In this document: positions 1-10,248 of the stretch, one piece after another | Numbering within the stretch: position 1 is the stretch's first letter | How the letters are laid out: the number at the start of each line of letters is the position of its first letter | Source of the DNA: Bacteroidales bacterium | GTDB lineage: Bacteria; Bacteroidota; Bacteroidia; Bacteroidales; UBA932 | DNA length: 64,000 nucleotides | Reading direction: 5' to 3' | Assembly: GCA_017634595.1 (NCBI GenBank) | Contig: JAGBNC010000015.1 | Location: 124,001-188,000 of the forward strand | Translations under genes and position numbers: made by a program | Notes under the pieces: generated by a model | The model's database searches: none | Told to the model about the DNA's origin: nothing | Seen by the model: the letters and a program-made list of their open reading frames with translations, nothing else

Positions 1-63
1 ACAGATTATAAGCCGCGTGTGGCTGAACTCGTGAAGCTGAGCCTTGATAGGCTGACAGCTTAG
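1..63 (+). CDS. C-terminal end of an unidentified protein (partial)
   Basis: An open frame enters from the left edge and ends at the TAG of positions 61-63, giving 20 residues that finish in KLSLDRLTA. The tail looks helical and is too short to assign to a family. Its stop overlaps by 4 bases the stop of the convergent Clp N-domain gene, which suggests a real gene end with no room for a terminator between the two. Confidence 0.5.
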   Translation, partial: TDYKPRVAELVKLSLDRLTA

Positions 64-632
64 CTTAGGTGCGGGTTTTCGGTGCCGTATCCTTCGCGAA
101 TGCGTTTTTCTATTGCGGCAGCCATTAAAAGAGGGTCCGGAGTTGTGTCCGGGCCTTCTTCTTTTTCGCCTCCCTTGATCCCTAACCCGTACTTAGCCCA
201 AGGCAGCCCCGACGCTTCAACCAGACTGCGGAGACTTATGCCTTCAGAGTCCAGCCAGTCGTGGCTGTAACTGCCCGAGATGCGGCTGCAGGCAAGCAGA
301 AAATGCAGCGGCTCTATGCAGGAAGCCCCGCAACGGGCGGCTTCGAGTGATGCGTGCTGGAGCATAGATACTGCTGAGTCGCACAGATTTATGCTTTCCC
401 TCTCCTCCCATGGGATTTGCTCACTTACGAACAGAGCTTCGTCGAGTTGTACCTTAAGCATATCGGGTACTGCCCCTGCCGACTCGAGTGCGAGCACTGC
501 GTTATTGTCGGCATGCCTCAGGATTCCGAGCATAATGTGGTCGGGACATATGTTGTGCCAGCCGGTTCTGAGAGCCTCGTCGCGGCTGAATTCAAGGACT
601 TTCACAAAATCGTGGGAGAGACATAATTCCAT
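60..632 (-). CDS. stand-alone Clp N-domain protein
   Basis: A 190-residue cytoplasmic protein. Two helical repeats typical of the ClpA/ClpC N-terminal domain are visible: residues about 7-68 (FSRDEALRTGW, then HIMLGILRH) and about 84-140 (AVSMLQHASLEAARCG, then EPLHFLLA). The AAA+ modules that follow in ClpC are absent; after a charged linker the protein ends in a short helix (AAAIEKRIREGYG). In the family this domain binds adaptors or substrates, so this could be an adaptor-like protein or the remnant of a ClpC gene. It is divergent from gyrA. A CATATTTG element (complement of 637-644) lies 4 nt before the ATG, close to the TAnnTTTG consensus. The function is inferred from the fold only. Confidence 0.75.
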   Translation of the reverse strand: MELCLSHDFVKVLEFSRDEALRTGWHNICPDHIMLGILRHADNNAVLALESAGAVPDMLKVQLDEALFVSEQIPWEERESINLCDSAVSMLQHASLEAARCGASCIEPLHFLLACSRISGSYSHDWLDSEGISLRSLVEASGLPWAKYGLGIKGGEKEEGPDTTPDPLLMAAAIEKRIREGYGTENPHLS

Positions 633-667
633 GGTGCAAATATGGCAAAAAATACTAATTTTTTTAT

Positions 668-675
668 TATCTTTG
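668..675 (+). promoter_or_regulatory. Bacteroidetes -7 promoter box for gyrA
   Basis: TATCTTTG matches the TAnnTTTG -7 consensus and lies 25 nt before the gyrA ATG in an AT-rich gap between divergent genes. I see no convincing -33 TTTG at the usual spacing. Confidence 0.6.
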
Positions 676-700
676 TACGTTTATAACGATAGGAAATTTT

Positions 701-3220
701 ATGGATAGTGAAGAAATCGTTCACGGCTATATAGAGCCGGTAGAGATAGACCACGAAATGCGCACGGCTTACATCGATTATTCGATGTCCGTTATTGTCT
801 CCAGAGCTTTGCCCGATGTCCGTGACGGCCTTAAACCCGTCCAGAGGCGAGTGCTTTTCGGAATGGACGGCCTTGGCTTAAGTTTCAGCGGCCAGACCAA
901 GAAGTCGGCCCGTATCGTAGGTGAGGTGCTCGGTAAATTCCACCCGCACGGTGATTCAAGCGTATATGATGCCATGGCACGTCTGGCTCAGCCCTGGAAT
1001 CAGCGTTACCCGCTGGTGTTCGGCCAGGGTAACTTCGGCTCCATGGACGGTGACCCTGTGGCGGCCATGCGTTACACTGAGGCCAAGCTTGCCAAGATGA
1101 CAGAGGACATTCTCGCCGACCTGGATAAGGATACGGTTGACATGACCCTCAACTTTGATGACTCCCTCCAGGAGCCTACAGTTCTCCCTACCAAACTTCC
1201 GCTCTTGCTCCTCAACGGATCCAGCGGTATTGCCGTGGGTATGGCCACCAACATGGCCCCTCACAACCTCGGGGAGATTTGTGATGCTATATGCGCCTAT
1301 ATCGACAATCCTGACATTACCACCGAGGAATTGATGGAATATGTCAAGGGACCTGATTTCCCTACGGGAGGCATTATCATGGGCCGCCAGGGCATTATCG
1401 ATGCGTACAATACCGGCCGCGGCAAAGTGGTCGTTCGCGCCCGCACCGAGATTGAAGTGGCCGACAACGGCCGTGAGACAATAGTGGTGACGGAGATCCC
1501 TTATATGGTCAACAAGCGCGATATGATTGCTCATATTGGTGAGCTCGTGCGTGACAAGAAGATTGAGGGAATTGCTGACCTTCTGGAACTTACCAACCGC
1601 GAGGGCATACGTATCGAGATCCCTCTGAAGATGGGTGCAAATTCCAACGTGGTGCTGAACACCCTGTTCAAATATACTGCCCTTCAGTCCAGTTTTGCAA
1701 TCAACAACGTTGCCCTGGTGAAGGGCCGCCCCCGCACGCTTTCCCTGAAGGAAATGATACAGAACTTCGTGGAGTTCCGTCACGAGGTTGTGGTGAGGCG
1801 CACCAAATTCGAGCTCGACAAAGCTCTTAAGCGCGCCCATATCCTGGAAGGCTTGCTGAAAGCTATCGATGTAATTGACGAGATTGTGGCCATTATCCGT
1901 CATTCCAAGAGTGTTGACGACGCCAAGGCGGAACTCATGGCTACCTTCGGATTCACTGATATTCAGGCTTCCGCTATCGTGGAGATGCGTCTGCGTCAGC
2001 TCACAGGACTCGAGAAGGAGCGCCTGCAGGCGGAATACGACGAGCTGGAGAAGTTCATCGCACGCTGCCGCGAGATCCTTGCAAGCGAGGCCGAGCAGCT
2101 CGGAATTGTAAAGCAGGAGTCAGCAGAGATGAAGGCCAAGTATGGCGATCCCCGCCGCACCGAGATTACTCTCAGCGCCGACGAGTTCAATCCTGAGGAT
2201 TTCTATCCCGATGAGGATGTGGTGATTACCATATCCCACATGGGCTATATCAAGCGCACTCCTTTGGCCGAGTTCCGTACCCAGAGCCGCGGGGGAGTGG
2301 GCAAGAAGGCCAGCTCGACCCGAGACGAGGACTTCATAGAGCATATCTATGTAGCCAACATGCATTCAGTCATGCTGTTCTTTACCGACAAGGGCGTACG
2401 TTACTGCAAGAAAGTCTATGAACTTCCGGAAGGTACACGTACTTCAAAGGGCAGGGCAGTGCAGAATCTGCTTGCAATCGATCCTGAAGACAAGATACGT
2501 ACATATCTCAACATCCCTCTGCCGAAGAACGCCGATATGTCTTCCGAACGCTTCGTGATTCTTGTTACAAAGCGCGGTGTCATCAAAAAGACCGATCTGG
2601 CGGACTATACCAATCCACGCAGTTTCAACAAGGGTATCATTGCCATCAATATCCGTGAAGGAGACGAGCTTCTGGATGCTCTGCTTACAGACGGCAACCA
2701 TGAGATCATGATCGCAGCCCGCAAGGGTCGTTGCTGCCGCTTCGACGAGTCCGAACTCAGGTCGCTGGGCAGGAATTCGAGCGGTGTGCGCGGAATAAAT
2801 ATCGACGATGACGATGAGGTGATCGGAGCCAATTCCTGCAACCCTTCATCACCCGATGCTTCGCTCCGTACAATACTGGTAGTCAGCGAGAACGGCTATG
2901 GTAAACGGACCGATCCTTCGGAGTACCGCAAGACTGCCCGAGGAGCCAAGGGCGTGCGCACAATCAACATAACAGAAAAAACTGGCCCGCTTGTTGCAAT
3001 TAAATCAGTGACCGAGGAAAATGACCTTATGATCATTAATAAGTCCGGCCTTACCATCAGGATGTCGGTAAAGGATATAAGGGTTGCCGGTCGTGCGACG
3101 CAAGGCGTCAAACTGATTAACATACGCGAGGGAGACTCGATTGCAGCAGTCTGCCCGGTAGCAGCAGGCGAAGATTCCGCAGAGGAATCGGAGAATATGA
3201 GTGAAGCAAACGTTGAATAA
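701..3220 (+). CDS. gyrA: DNA gyrase subunit A
   Basis: 839 residues, the usual length for Bacteroidales GyrA. This is the cutting and rejoining subunit of type IIA topoisomerase, acting with GyrB to introduce negative supercoils. The N-terminal winged-helix region holds the catalytic tyrosine Y125 in AAMRYTE. The quinolone-determining region reads [10 protein letters not shown] at 81-90, with S86 and D90 (Ser83 and Asp87 of E. coli) both unsubstituted, so it looks quinolone-susceptible at these positions. The C-terminal beta-pinwheel carries a GyrA-box, QSRGGVG at 528-534, which supports GyrA over ParC. The extreme C-terminus is acidic. A -7 box lies 25 nt upstream. The TPR gene follows after 17 nt and may be co-transcribed. 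Confidence 0.98.
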   Translation: MDSEEIVHGYIEPVEIDHEMRTAYIDYSMSVIVSRALPDVRDGLKPVQRRVLFGMDGLGLSFSGQTKKSARIVGEVLGKFHPHGDSSVYDAMARLAQPWNQRYPLVFGQGNFGSMDGDPVAAMRYTEAKLAKMTEDILADLDKDTVDMTLNFDDSLQEPTVLPTKLPLLLLNGSSGIAVGMATNMAPHNLGEICDAICAYIDNPDITTEELMEYVKGPDFPTGGIIMGRQGIIDAYNTGRGKVVVRARTEIEVADNGRETIVVTEIPYMVNKRDMIAHIGELVRDKKIEGIADLLELTNREGIRIEIPLKMGANSNVVLNTLFKYTALQSSFAINNVALVKGRPRTLSLKEMIQNFVEFRHEVVVRRTKFELDKALKRAHILEGLLKAIDVIDEIVAIIRHSKSVDDAKAELMATFGFTDIQASAIVEMRLRQLTGLEKERLQAEYDELEKFIARCREILASEAEQLGIVKQESAEMKAKYGDPRRTEITLSADEFNPEDFYPDEDVVITISHMGYIKRTPLAEFRTQSRGGVGKKASSTRDEDFIEHIYVANMHSVMLFFTDKGVRYCKKVYELPEGTRTSKGRAVQNLLAIDPEDKIRTYLNIPLPKNADMSSERFVILVTKRGVIKKTDLADYTNPRSFNKGIIAINIREGDELLDALLTDGNHEIMIAARKGRCCRFDESELRSLGRNSSGVRGINIDDDDEVIGANSCNPSSPDASLRTILVVSENGYGKRTDPSEYRKTARGAKGVRTINITEKTGPLVAIKSVTEENDLMIINKSGLTIRMSVKDIRVAGRATQGVKLINIREGDSIAAVCPVAAGEDSAEESENMSEANVE

Positions 3221-3237
3221 AACAAATCATTAAAGAG

Positions 3238-4560
3238 ATGAAAAGAATATTTACAGTTTTGGCCCTTCTGGCAGTGGTGACTGCCGCTGCCAATGGTCAG
3301 GTAAAATCGTTCTCCGCAGCTAAGACGGCTGTCGAGAACGCCAAGAAGGACGTTGACAACCCCAAGAAGAACACCAAGTTTGCCACTTGGATCAAGTATG
3401 GCAAGGCACTTGTCGATGCTTATGACGCTCCTGCCGGGAACGGCTGGATCAATGCTTCCCGCCAGGAACTCCAGCTGGTTTTGGGAAACGAGAAGCCCTC
3501 TTCAACCGAGAGCGTGGTGATCGCCGGCCAGAACTGGGAGAAGGAAGTGTATCCTACCAGGAATTACTATTTCAATCCTGCCGGTCAGCTGGCACTCATC
3601 GAGATAACCAAGCCTGTGTATGACAATGCCCTTGATATGGCACTTGAAGCATATTCAAAGGCTAACGAGCTGGATGTCAAGCACTCCAAAACCAAGGATA
3701 TTACTGGCGCCATCCTCTCGATAGCAGGCAAGTACGTTGACGAAGCCTATACGGCATACACTCTCGGCAACGTGTCCAAAGCATCGGAGTTCTTCGAGAA
3801 GGCTGCTGCAGCAAGCGCCACCGAGCCTGTAGCTCAGATAGATAGCAACTCAGTTTACAACGCTGGTTTCACTGCCTGGCTGTCTGGTGATATGGAGCGT
3901 GCCAAGGGCTTCTTCGAGAAGAGCCGTGAGATTGGTTACTATGGCGAGGATGGTGAGACTTATGCCAAACTTGCTGATATTGCTGAGAAGGCAGGCGATG
4001 CCGAGAAGAGCAAGGATTACCTTGAGGAAGGTTTCCAGAAGTTCCCTCAGAGCCAGAGCATCCTGGTCGGACTTATCAACTACTACCTCAACAACAACGG
4101 CAGCACCGACCGTCTGTTCGAACTGCTTGGCGAGGCAAAGAAGAATGAGCCCAACAATGCTTCCCTCTATTATGTGGAAGGTAATATCTGCAACCAGCTT
4201 GGCAAGACCGAAGAGGCCGTGGCCGCCTACGACCAGTGCGCCGTGATCGATCCTAACTACGCCTACGGTTATATCGGTAAGGGTCAGATGTTCTACAATC
4301 AGGCCATCAAGTACTCCGAGGAGGCCAGCAACGAGATGGACGACGCTAAGTACATGGCACTTGTAGAGAAGTTCGAAAACAGCCTCAAGGCTTGCATCGA
4401 GCCTTTCGAGAAATCTCTTGAAGTCCTTAAGGACGAGCAGACTAAAGTAGCTGTTGCAGAGTATCTTAAGAATGCCTGCTTCCGTTTCCGCGAGTCGGAT
4501 CCCAGCTATCAGGAGAAGTACGACAAGTATGCAGCAATGGTGGCTGCTCCCCAGCAGTAA
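3238..4560 (+). CDS. exported tetratricopeptide-repeat protein
   Basis: 440 residues with an N-terminal signal peptide (hydrophobic core from about residue 4, likely cleavage after NGQ near residue 21). From about residue 145 to 400 the sequence is a series of TPR helices, for example EAYTAYTLGNVSKASEFFEKA and the clear TPR consensus around EGNICNQLGKTEEAVAAYDQCAVIDPNYAYGYIGKG. A periplasmic scaffold or assembly role is usual for such proteins, but no partner can be read from the sequence. It begins 17 nt after gyrA, so co-transcription is possible. Its stop codon abuts the stop of the convergent CapA-like gene with no base between. Confidence 0.85.
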   Translation: MKRIFTVLALLAVVTAAANGQVKSFSAAKTAVENAKKDVDNPKKNTKFATWIKYGKALVDAYDAPAGNGWINASRQELQLVLGNEKPSSTESVVIAGQNWEKEVYPTRNYYFNPAGQLALIEITKPVYDNALDMALEAYSKANELDVKHSKTKDITGAILSIAGKYVDEAYTAYTLGNVSKASEFFEKAAAASATEPVAQIDSNSVYNAGFTAWLSGDMERAKGFFEKSREIGYYGEDGETYAKLADIAEKAGDAEKSKDYLEEGFQKFPQSQSILVGLINYYLNNNGSTDRLFELLGEAKKNEPNNASLYYVEGNICNQLGKTEEAVAAYDQCAVIDPNYAYGYIGKGQMFYNQAIKYSEEASNEMDDAKYMALVEKFENSLKACIEPFEKSLEVLKDEQTKVAVAEYLKNACFRFRESDPSYQEKYDKYAAMVAAPQQ

Positions 4561-5619
4561 TTATTGAATCCCGGTAATTGATTTTACCCGCTCAAGGGTC
4601 TGAATCATATTATCATAATCTGAAGACATGAGCCAATCGCCCCGGCGGTTGGCCCATTCTTTTATCATGATGGTTGCATAGCTGTGGGTCAGACGTCCGG
4701 GAAGGGTACACCACATGAAATCCAGCTGAGGCTCGAGCATTCTCTTCATGCCGCTGTTGCGGTCGAAGATAAAGCGCAGTGTGACTGCCAGTTCCAGACG
4801 TGTGTTTTCGGCACTCATGTTGGAAACAGCGTTGCCCATAGAGTAGATCACAGGGGTTCCCTTGATGTGTGTCGTGTCCTGCACTACATGCGGATGGGCT
4901 CCTACTACCGCGCAGCAGCCTTCGGATACCAGCCACTCGGCCCAGCTTTCTTGAGCCGGACTGTGCCTGAGTTGGTATTCATTGCCCCAATGGGGGAGAG
5001 CCACTATGAAGTCGGCGCCTTTTTCTTGTGCTTTGCCGATAGCCTTGGCTACGTCTTCCTTTCTCATTCGCAGCACGTCGGGACTGCTTACTTCGGGACC
5101 GACATTTGTCCCGTAAGTGAAGTTGACCAGCGCGATGCTTATGCCCCTGCGGCGTATGATCAGAGGCTCGCTGCCCACGCCCGTGTAATGGATACCGAGC
5201 GAGTCAGCCATCTTGTCATACACTTTAAGCGTGCGGCGCAGGCCCTTGAGACCCCGGTCCAATATGTGGTTGTTGGCCGTGAGGAACACATCTGCCCCGC
5301 ACTGGGCCAGGTAGTCGGCGTACCAGTCGGGGGTGGAGAATGCAGGGTAGCCTGTGTAGGGCTTGCCTCCAAGGGAAAATTCCATGTTGGCCACACAGAA
5401 ATCGGCCTTCTGCATGTGTGGCTCTATATATTCCAGGAAGGTCGTATGGTCATGCTCCAACTGTTTGCGGTGCATCATAACGTCTCCGATGATGAAGACG
5501 GTTGTGGTATCGCATGGAGCATAAACCGCCTGAGGCGGCGGCAGTTTGTAAAGAAATTGGGCGGAGGCTCCCTGGAAAGCCAGCGCTATCAGTATAAGTA
5601 TGAATATCGTTTTGCGCAC
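4561..5619 (-). CDS. CapA-family exported metallophosphatase
   Basis: 352 residues from a GTG start, with a signal peptide (IFILILIALAFQGASAQ). The body matches the PGA_cap/CapA family, a calcineurin-like fold: VFIIGDVMMHRKQL near the N-terminus supplies the first metal Asp, followed by VANMEFSLGG, FLTANNHILDRG (the N-H pair), and VVGAHPHVVQDT with YSMGNAV near the C-terminus. Members act in poly-gamma-glutamate or capsule metabolism or have unknown substrates, so the specific role is open. A TTG six bases further upstream (5623-5625) is also in frame, but it forms part of the -7 box TATATTTG (complement of 5623-5630), so GTG at 5619 is the better start. The mRNA would then be nearly leaderless. 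Confidence 0.85.
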   Translation of the reverse strand: MRKTIFILILIALAFQGASAQFLYKLPPPQAVYAPCDTTTVFIIGDVMMHRKQLEHDHTTFLEYIEPHMQKADFCVANMEFSLGGKPYTGYPAFSTPDWYADYLAQCGADVFLTANNHILDRGLKGLRRTLKVYDKMADSLGIHYTGVGSEPLIIRRRGISIALVNFTYGTNVGPEVSSPDVLRMRKEDVAKAIGKAQEKGADFIVALPHWGNEYQLRHSPAQESWAEWLVSEGCCAVVGAHPHVVQDTTHIKGTPVIYSMGNAVSNMSAENTRLELAVTLRFIFDRNSGMKRMLEPQLDFMWCTLPGRLTHSYATIMIKEWANRRGDWLMSSDYDNMIQTLERVKSITGIQ

Positions 5620-5622
5620 TCG

Positions 5623-5630
5623 CAAATATA
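5623..5630 (-). promoter_or_regulatory. -7 promoter box for the CapA-like gene
   Basis: The complement reads TATATTTG, a full match to TAnnTTTG, ending 3 nt before the preferred GTG start. It sits back to back with the box at 5642-5649, with only 11 nt between them. Confidence 0.6.
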
Positions 5631-5641
5631 AGATTTTTATT

Positions 5642-5649
5642 TAACTTTG
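5642..5649 (+). promoter_or_regulatory. -7 promoter box for the SPOR lipoprotein operon
   Basis: TAACTTTG matches TAnnTTTG and ends 6 nt before the ATG at 5656. The TTG inside the box is in frame with the gene and would be called as a start by ORF finders, but it belongs to the promoter. Confidence 0.6.
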
Positions 5650-5655
5650 CGTTTT

Positions 5656-6180
5656 ATGAAGAAGGTCCGTCTTTTATTGTCCTTGTTGCTTTTGCTGTGC
5701 ATGCTTTCGTCGTGCGACTTTGTCCGTCGTATGGCCGAACGCCCGGATTCTGCATGGATAAGGGCCAAGAAGGAGAGGATAGAGCTCTCCGCACGCATGA
5801 GGGATTCGCTCGAGCTTGTGCGGAAAGATTCCGTTCTGAGGGCGGAACGTGCCTATGCTGACTCTTTGCATGCCGTTGACAGCCTGCTGAAAGCCGGCAA
5901 GCTCCGCAAGGCTTCTGAAGTGAGCAGTATCCCGGAGTCATGGCTGGATGCCCGCTGGGGGGTGGTTGTAGGAGCTTTCTCCAATGAGTCAAATGCGGAG
6001 AAGCTTGCTGCGAAATATGGGGCAGAAGGGTACAGGACGCGTATTTTCCGCACGCGCTACGGCCTGAATATATTGTTAGTCGCACCTAGTTCCAATATAG
6101 CAGATGCCATGAAGGCTTTCCGTGAGGTGAAACGGCTTCCGTTTGCATCGAAAGAGTCTTGGATGATAGTTAAAGAATAG
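5656..6180 (+). CDS. SPOR-domain lipoprotein
   Basis: 174 residues from ATG at 5656. The signal peptide ends in the lipobox LSSC, giving a lipidated Cys20. A charged coiled-coil-like stretch follows (RAKKERIELSARMRDSLELV), then a SPOR domain at about 98-172 (WGVVVGAFSNESNAEKLAAKY, then YRTRIF, LLVAPSS). SPOR domains bind peptidoglycan stripped of stem peptides, often at division sites, so this is probably an envelope protein facing the cell wall. It is first in a tightly packed operon: the pseudo-peptidase begins 3 nt after its stop. Confidence 0.85.
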   Translation: MKKVRLLLSLLLLLCMLSSCDFVRRMAERPDSAWIRAKKERIELSARMRDSLELVRKDSVLRAERAYADSLHAVDSLLKAGKLRKASEVSSIPESWLDARWGVVVGAFSNESNAEKLAAKYGAEGYRTRIFRTRYGLNILLVAPSSNIADAMKAFREVKRLPFASKESWMIVKE

Positions 6181-6183
6181 CTT

Positions 6184-7512
6184 ATGAGACGTCTGTTGCT
6201 TTTTATCTCCATGCTCCTGCCGTTGTGCGCTGCCGCTCAATATAAGAATCCCTTGTATTCCGATCTTACAGAGAGTGATGTCGTTCGGGAAATGAAGGAA
6301 GATGTTGGGTATTTGGCCTCTGCAGCATTGGAGGGTCGTGCCGCCGGCTCCGAAGGAGAACTGGAGGCGGCAAGATACATGTACTCCCGCTTCGAAGCTT
6401 CCGGAGTCGATTTGCTGTATGGAGCCGACGGGGACTTGTTCGGAATCAAGCGCGAAGTGGATGGCGATACCCTCAGGTCAAGAAATGTCGCGGCCTTTAT
6501 TACCGGCTATGATAAAAAGCTGAAAGATAAGTATATAGTGGTTTGTGCAAGGCTTGACAACATGGGGACTTCTATTGTCAACGTCAACGGTGAGCAGGTC
6601 CGACGTACATATTATGGCGCCAACGGAAATGCATCCGGACTTGCACTTTTGCTGCAGCTTGCAGGTAAGCTTGAGACCAATAAGGTCCTCCTCAAGCGTT
6701 CCGTGATACTCCTTGCTTCCGGCGCATCACTTAATGATTGCGCAGGGTCGTGGTATTTTCTCAACCGTTCTTTCGGAGCAGTAGGGGATATAGATGCTGC
6801 AGTCGAACTTAACATGCTTGGTACGGCGAGTGGAGGTTTCTATGCCTACACCGCTTCCAATGCCGATCTGAACAAGGTCGTGACCGCTATGTCTTCAACA
6901 CTCCAGCCCCTTCATCCTGAGCTGGTTAATATGGAACCGTGCCCCTCGGACCACAGGATGTTCTATGACAAGAAGATTCCTTCTGTGATGTTTACTACGG
7001 GCATGTACCCTGAGTACAATACCGAGAAGGACACGCCCTCGGTGCTTGAGTACGACTCGATGGAGAGGGAACTGGAGTATATCTACAATTTCATTGTCGA
7101 GCTTGCCAACGGCCCCAAACCCGATTTCGACCCGTCTGAAGCTGCCAAGGAGCTTTATCTGACCGGCAGGAGCGGAGCGGTGCCGTATTATGAATGTGAC
7201 GTGCGTCCCACTTTCCTCGGAAGCCCCGATCCTGCAATGTTCCTTAAGAAGTGGGTATATGTGTATCTGAAGTATCCCAAGCAGGCCGTTGAGCAGGGCA
7301 TCCAGGGCAGGGTGCTGGTGGATTTCGTCATAGATGAAAAGGGCAAGGTGGTAAATGTCAAGGCTGTACGCAGCAGTCACCCCCTGCTGGAAGAAGAAGC
7401 CCTGAGAGTCATCAAGGCCTCGCCCGACTGGAAGCCTGGCCGGGTAAGAGGCAAAAAAGTGAGGTCGGAGATATCTCTTAATGTTGAATTCCGTTTGGAG
7501 AAGAAAAAGTAA
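6184..7512 (+). CDS. degenerate M28 peptidase fused to a TonB C-terminal domain
   Basis: 442 residues with a signal peptide (MRRLLLFISMLLPLCAAAQ). Residues about 35-310 have the M28 zinc aminopeptidase fold, but most active-site residues are replaced: the first His ligand is R123 (ARLDN), the bridging Asp of the DDN motif is G148 (GANGNASG), the catalytic Glu pair is G180-A181, and the later Asp ligand is N210 (ELNML). Only the last His (H257, SDHRMF) remains. Residues about 352-440 form a TonB_C domain (QGRVLVDFVIDEKGKVV, EEEALRVIKASPDWKPGR). I infer a non-catalytic periplasmic binding protein rather than a peptidase. It sits between the SPOR gene and leuS, with gaps of 3 and 6 nt. Confidence 0.85.
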   Translation: MRRLLLFISMLLPLCAAAQYKNPLYSDLTESDVVREMKEDVGYLASAALEGRAAGSEGELEAARYMYSRFEASGVDLLYGADGDLFGIKREVDGDTLRSRNVAAFITGYDKKLKDKYIVVCARLDNMGTSIVNVNGEQVRRTYYGANGNASGLALLLQLAGKLETNKVLLKRSVILLASGASLNDCAGSWYFLNRSFGAVGDIDAAVELNMLGTASGGFYAYTASNADLNKVVTAMSSTLQPLHPELVNMEPCPSDHRMFYDKKIPSVMFTTGMYPEYNTEKDTPSVLEYDSMERELEYIYNFIVELANGPKPDFDPSEAAKELYLTGRSGAVPYYECDVRPTFLGSPDPAMFLKKWVYVYLKYPKQAVEQGIQGRVLVDFVIDEKGKVVNVKAVRSSHPLLEEEALRVIKASPDWKPGRVRGKKVRSEISLNVEFRLEKKK

Positions 7513-7518
7513 ACATAT

Positions 7519-10248
7519 ATGGAGTACGATTTTAAGTCGATAGAAAGCAAGTGGCAGGCATACTGGGCCGCCCATAAGACGTTTAAGGCGGTGGAGGATC
7601 CGTCCAAGCCTAAGTATTATGTGTTGGATATGTTTCCTTACCCTTCTGGGGCAGGCCTGCATGTAGGACATCCGCTGGGCTACATTGCCAGTGACATTTA
7701 CTCCCGCTACAAGCGCTTGAAGGGATTCAATGTGCTTCATCCTATGGGATATGATGCCTTCGGACTTCCGGCAGAGCAGTATGCAATACAGACAGGGCAG
7801 CACCCGGAGAAGACCACCAGCGAGAATATTGCCCGCTACCGCAGCCAGCTTGACCGCATCGGTTTTTCTTACGACTGGGACAGGGAAGTGCGCACCTGCG
7901 ATCCGAATTTTTACAAATGGACGCAGTGGGCTTTCTTGAAAATGTTCGGCAGTTGGTATGATCCGGCAGCCGGGAAGGCACGTCCTATCGAAGAGCTTGT
8001 CCGTAAATTCGAGACAGAGGGCTACGATGATGTCACGCCTGAGCTGTGGGCTGCCGCCGACGAGAAGCAGAAGTCAGATATCCTGATGCGCTATCGTATT
8101 GCATATCAGGGCGAAACATCAGTCAACTGGTGTGAAGGCCTCGGTACCGTGCTGGCAAATGACGAAGTAAAGGACGGTCTGTCGGTGCGCGGCGGATTTC
8201 CTGTGGAACAGAAAAAAATGACACAGTGGCAGTTGCGCGTGTCGGCCTATGCTTCACGTCTTCTGGAATCGCTTGACAAGCTTGACTGGAGCGACTCCTT
8301 GAAAGAGATGCAGCGCAATTGGATAGGCCGTTCTGACGGTACCGAAGTTGAGTTCGATACTGTGTGCGATGGCAGAAACAAAACAGTTACAATATTCACC
8401 ACTCGTGTAGATACGATATTCGGTGTTACTTTCATGGTGCTTGCTCCGGAAAGCGAACTTGTGCAGGAACTGACTTCTGCCGACCGCAAAGCCGAAGTCG
8501 AGGCGTATCTGCAGGAGGTAAAGAAGATGACAGAGCGGGAGCGCATTGCCGGAGGTAAGAGTGTAAGCGGTGTGTTTTCAGGAGCATACGGCATCAATCC
8601 TTTTACTGGGGAGAAGATCCCCGTGTGGATATCCGAATATGTGCTGGCCGGCTACGGTACTGGTGCCATTATGGCAGTGCCAGCCCATGACAGCAGGGAC
8701 TACGCCTTTGCGCGCAAATTCAATTTGCCGATAGTTCCTATTATCGAGGGCTGCGATGTGTCGGAGGAGTCATTCGATGCAAAGGAAGGGAAGATGTGCA
8801 ATTCGGGATTCCTCAACGGTATGGACGTCAAAGACGCAATAGAGGCCGCCAAAGTGTATGTCGAAGAGCATGGACTTGGCCGCCGCAAGACCAACTGGCG
8901 CCTCAGGGACGCTATTTTCTCGCGTCAGCGTTATTGGGGTGAGCCTTTCCCGATTTATTACAAAGACGGTATTCCTTGCCCTGTGCCCGAAGAGGATCTG
9001 CCTTTGACGTTGCCGGAGATCAGCTCTTACAAGCCTACCGGTGAAGCTCCTTTGGCCCGAGCCGAAAACTGGACATATAATGGATATCCTCTTGAGACAT
9101 CTACAATGCCCGGATTTGCAGGCTCAAGCGCATACTACTTACGCTACATGGATCCTCATAATTCAGAGGCACTTGTGTCTAAGCCGGCCGACGATTACTG
9201 GCGCTCGGTCGATCTCTATGTGGGTGGAACAGAGCACGCTACCGGTCACCTTATCTATTCACGCTTCTGGAACAAGTTCCTGTATGACCTTGGTTATGTA
9301 TGCGAGGATGAACCTTTCCGTAAGCTCGTCAACCAGGGAATGATCCAGGGACGTTCCAATTTCGTGTACCGTATCGTGGGCACGAACACTTTTGTTTCAG
9401 CCGGCCTCAAGGACAAGTATGAGACAACTGAGATTCATGTTGACGTGAACATTGTTTACAATGATAAGCTTGACCTTGACGCATTCCGCAAGTGGCGTCC
9501 CGAGTTTGCCGATGCAGAGTTCGTGCTCGAAGACGGTGAGTACCGCTGCGGCTGGGCCATCGAGAAGATGAGCAAATCGATGTACAATGTGGTTAACCCT
9601 GATATAATCTGCGATACCTACGGTGCTGATACCCTCCGACTGTACGAAATGTTCCTCGGTCCTGTAGAGCAGAGCAAGCCTTGGGATACCAAGGGCATTG
9701 ACGGCGTGAACCGCTTCCTCAAGAAGTTCTGGCGTCTCTTCTACTTTAAGGATGAATGGCTGGTAACTGATGACAAACCTGGCCCAGAAGAGCTTAAGGT
9801 GCTTCACAAGCTTATCGGCAAGGAGCAGGAAGATATTGAACATTTCTCGTATAATACAACCATCAGCGCATTCATGATAGCTGTCAACGACCTGACGGCT
9901 CTTAAGTGCAGCAAACGTGCAATCCTTGAGCCTATGGTGGTGCTGCTCAGCCCCTTCGCTCCGCATGTGGCGGAAGAATTGTGGGAGCGCCTAGGCAATG
10001 ACGGCTCTGTGACTTATGCTTCTTTCCCTGAATTCGTGGCTGCTTATGCCGCTGAAGACAATGTGACATATCCTGTTCAGTTCAACGGTAAGATGCGCTT
10101 TACCATTGACATGCCTAAATCGGCGTCGGTGCAGGAAGTGGAGGCCGCCGTGCGCGCGGCGGAACAAACGCCTAAGTATGTGGGTGAACAGAAGATAGTT
10201 AAAGTGATCGTAGTTCCCGGACGTATTGTTAATGTTGTAGTAAAATGA
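7519..10248 (+). CDS. leuS: leucyl-tRNA synthetase
   Basis: 909 residues. Class Ia synthetase that charges tRNA-Leu in the cytoplasm. The HIGH signature appears as HVGH at 48-51 within [15 protein letters not shown], and KMSKS is at 683-687. Between them lies the CP1 editing domain ([17 protein letters not shown]), then the anticodon-binding and C-terminal domains. The length is normal for Bacteroidetes LeuS. It starts 6 nt after the pseudo-M28 gene, and its stop overlaps the first yitT start in an ATGA. Confidence 0.98.
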   Translation: MEYDFKSIESKWQAYWAAHKTFKAVEDPSKPKYYVLDMFPYPSGAGLHVGHPLGYIASDIYSRYKRLKGFNVLHPMGYDAFGLPAEQYAIQTGQHPEKTTSENIARYRSQLDRIGFSYDWDREVRTCDPNFYKWTQWAFLKMFGSWYDPAAGKARPIEELVRKFETEGYDDVTPELWAAADEKQKSDILMRYRIAYQGETSVNWCEGLGTVLANDEVKDGLSVRGGFPVEQKKMTQWQLRVSAYASRLLESLDKLDWSDSLKEMQRNWIGRSDGTEVEFDTVCDGRNKTVTIFTTRVDTIFGVTFMVLAPESELVQELTSADRKAEVEAYLQEVKKMTERERIAGGKSVSGVFSGAYGINPFTGEKIPVWISEYVLAGYGTGAIMAVPAHDSRDYAFARKFNLPIVPIIEGCDVSEESFDAKEGKMCNSGFLNGMDVKDAIEAAKVYVEEHGLGRRKTNWRLRDAIFSRQRYWGEPFPIYYKDGIPCPVPEEDLPLTLPEISSYKPTGEAPLARAENWTYNGYPLETSTMPGFAGSSAYYLRYMDPHNSEALVSKPADDYWRSVDLYVGGTEHATGHLIYSRFWNKFLYDLGYVCEDEPFRKLVNQGMIQGRSNFVYRIVGTNTFVSAGLKDKYETTEIHVDVNIVYNDKLDLDAFRKWRPEFADAEFVLEDGEYRCGWAIEKMSKSMYNVVNPDIICDTYGADTLRLYEMFLGPVEQSKPWDTKGIDGVNRFLKKFWRLFYFKDEWLVTDDKPGPEELKVLHKLIGKEQEDIEHFSYNTTISAFMIAVNDLTALKCSKRAILEPMVVLLSPFAPHVAEELWERLGNDGSVTYASFPEFVAAYAAEDNVTYPVQFNGKMRFTIDMPKSASVQEVEAAVRAAEQTPKYVGEQKIVKVIVVPGRIVNVVVK

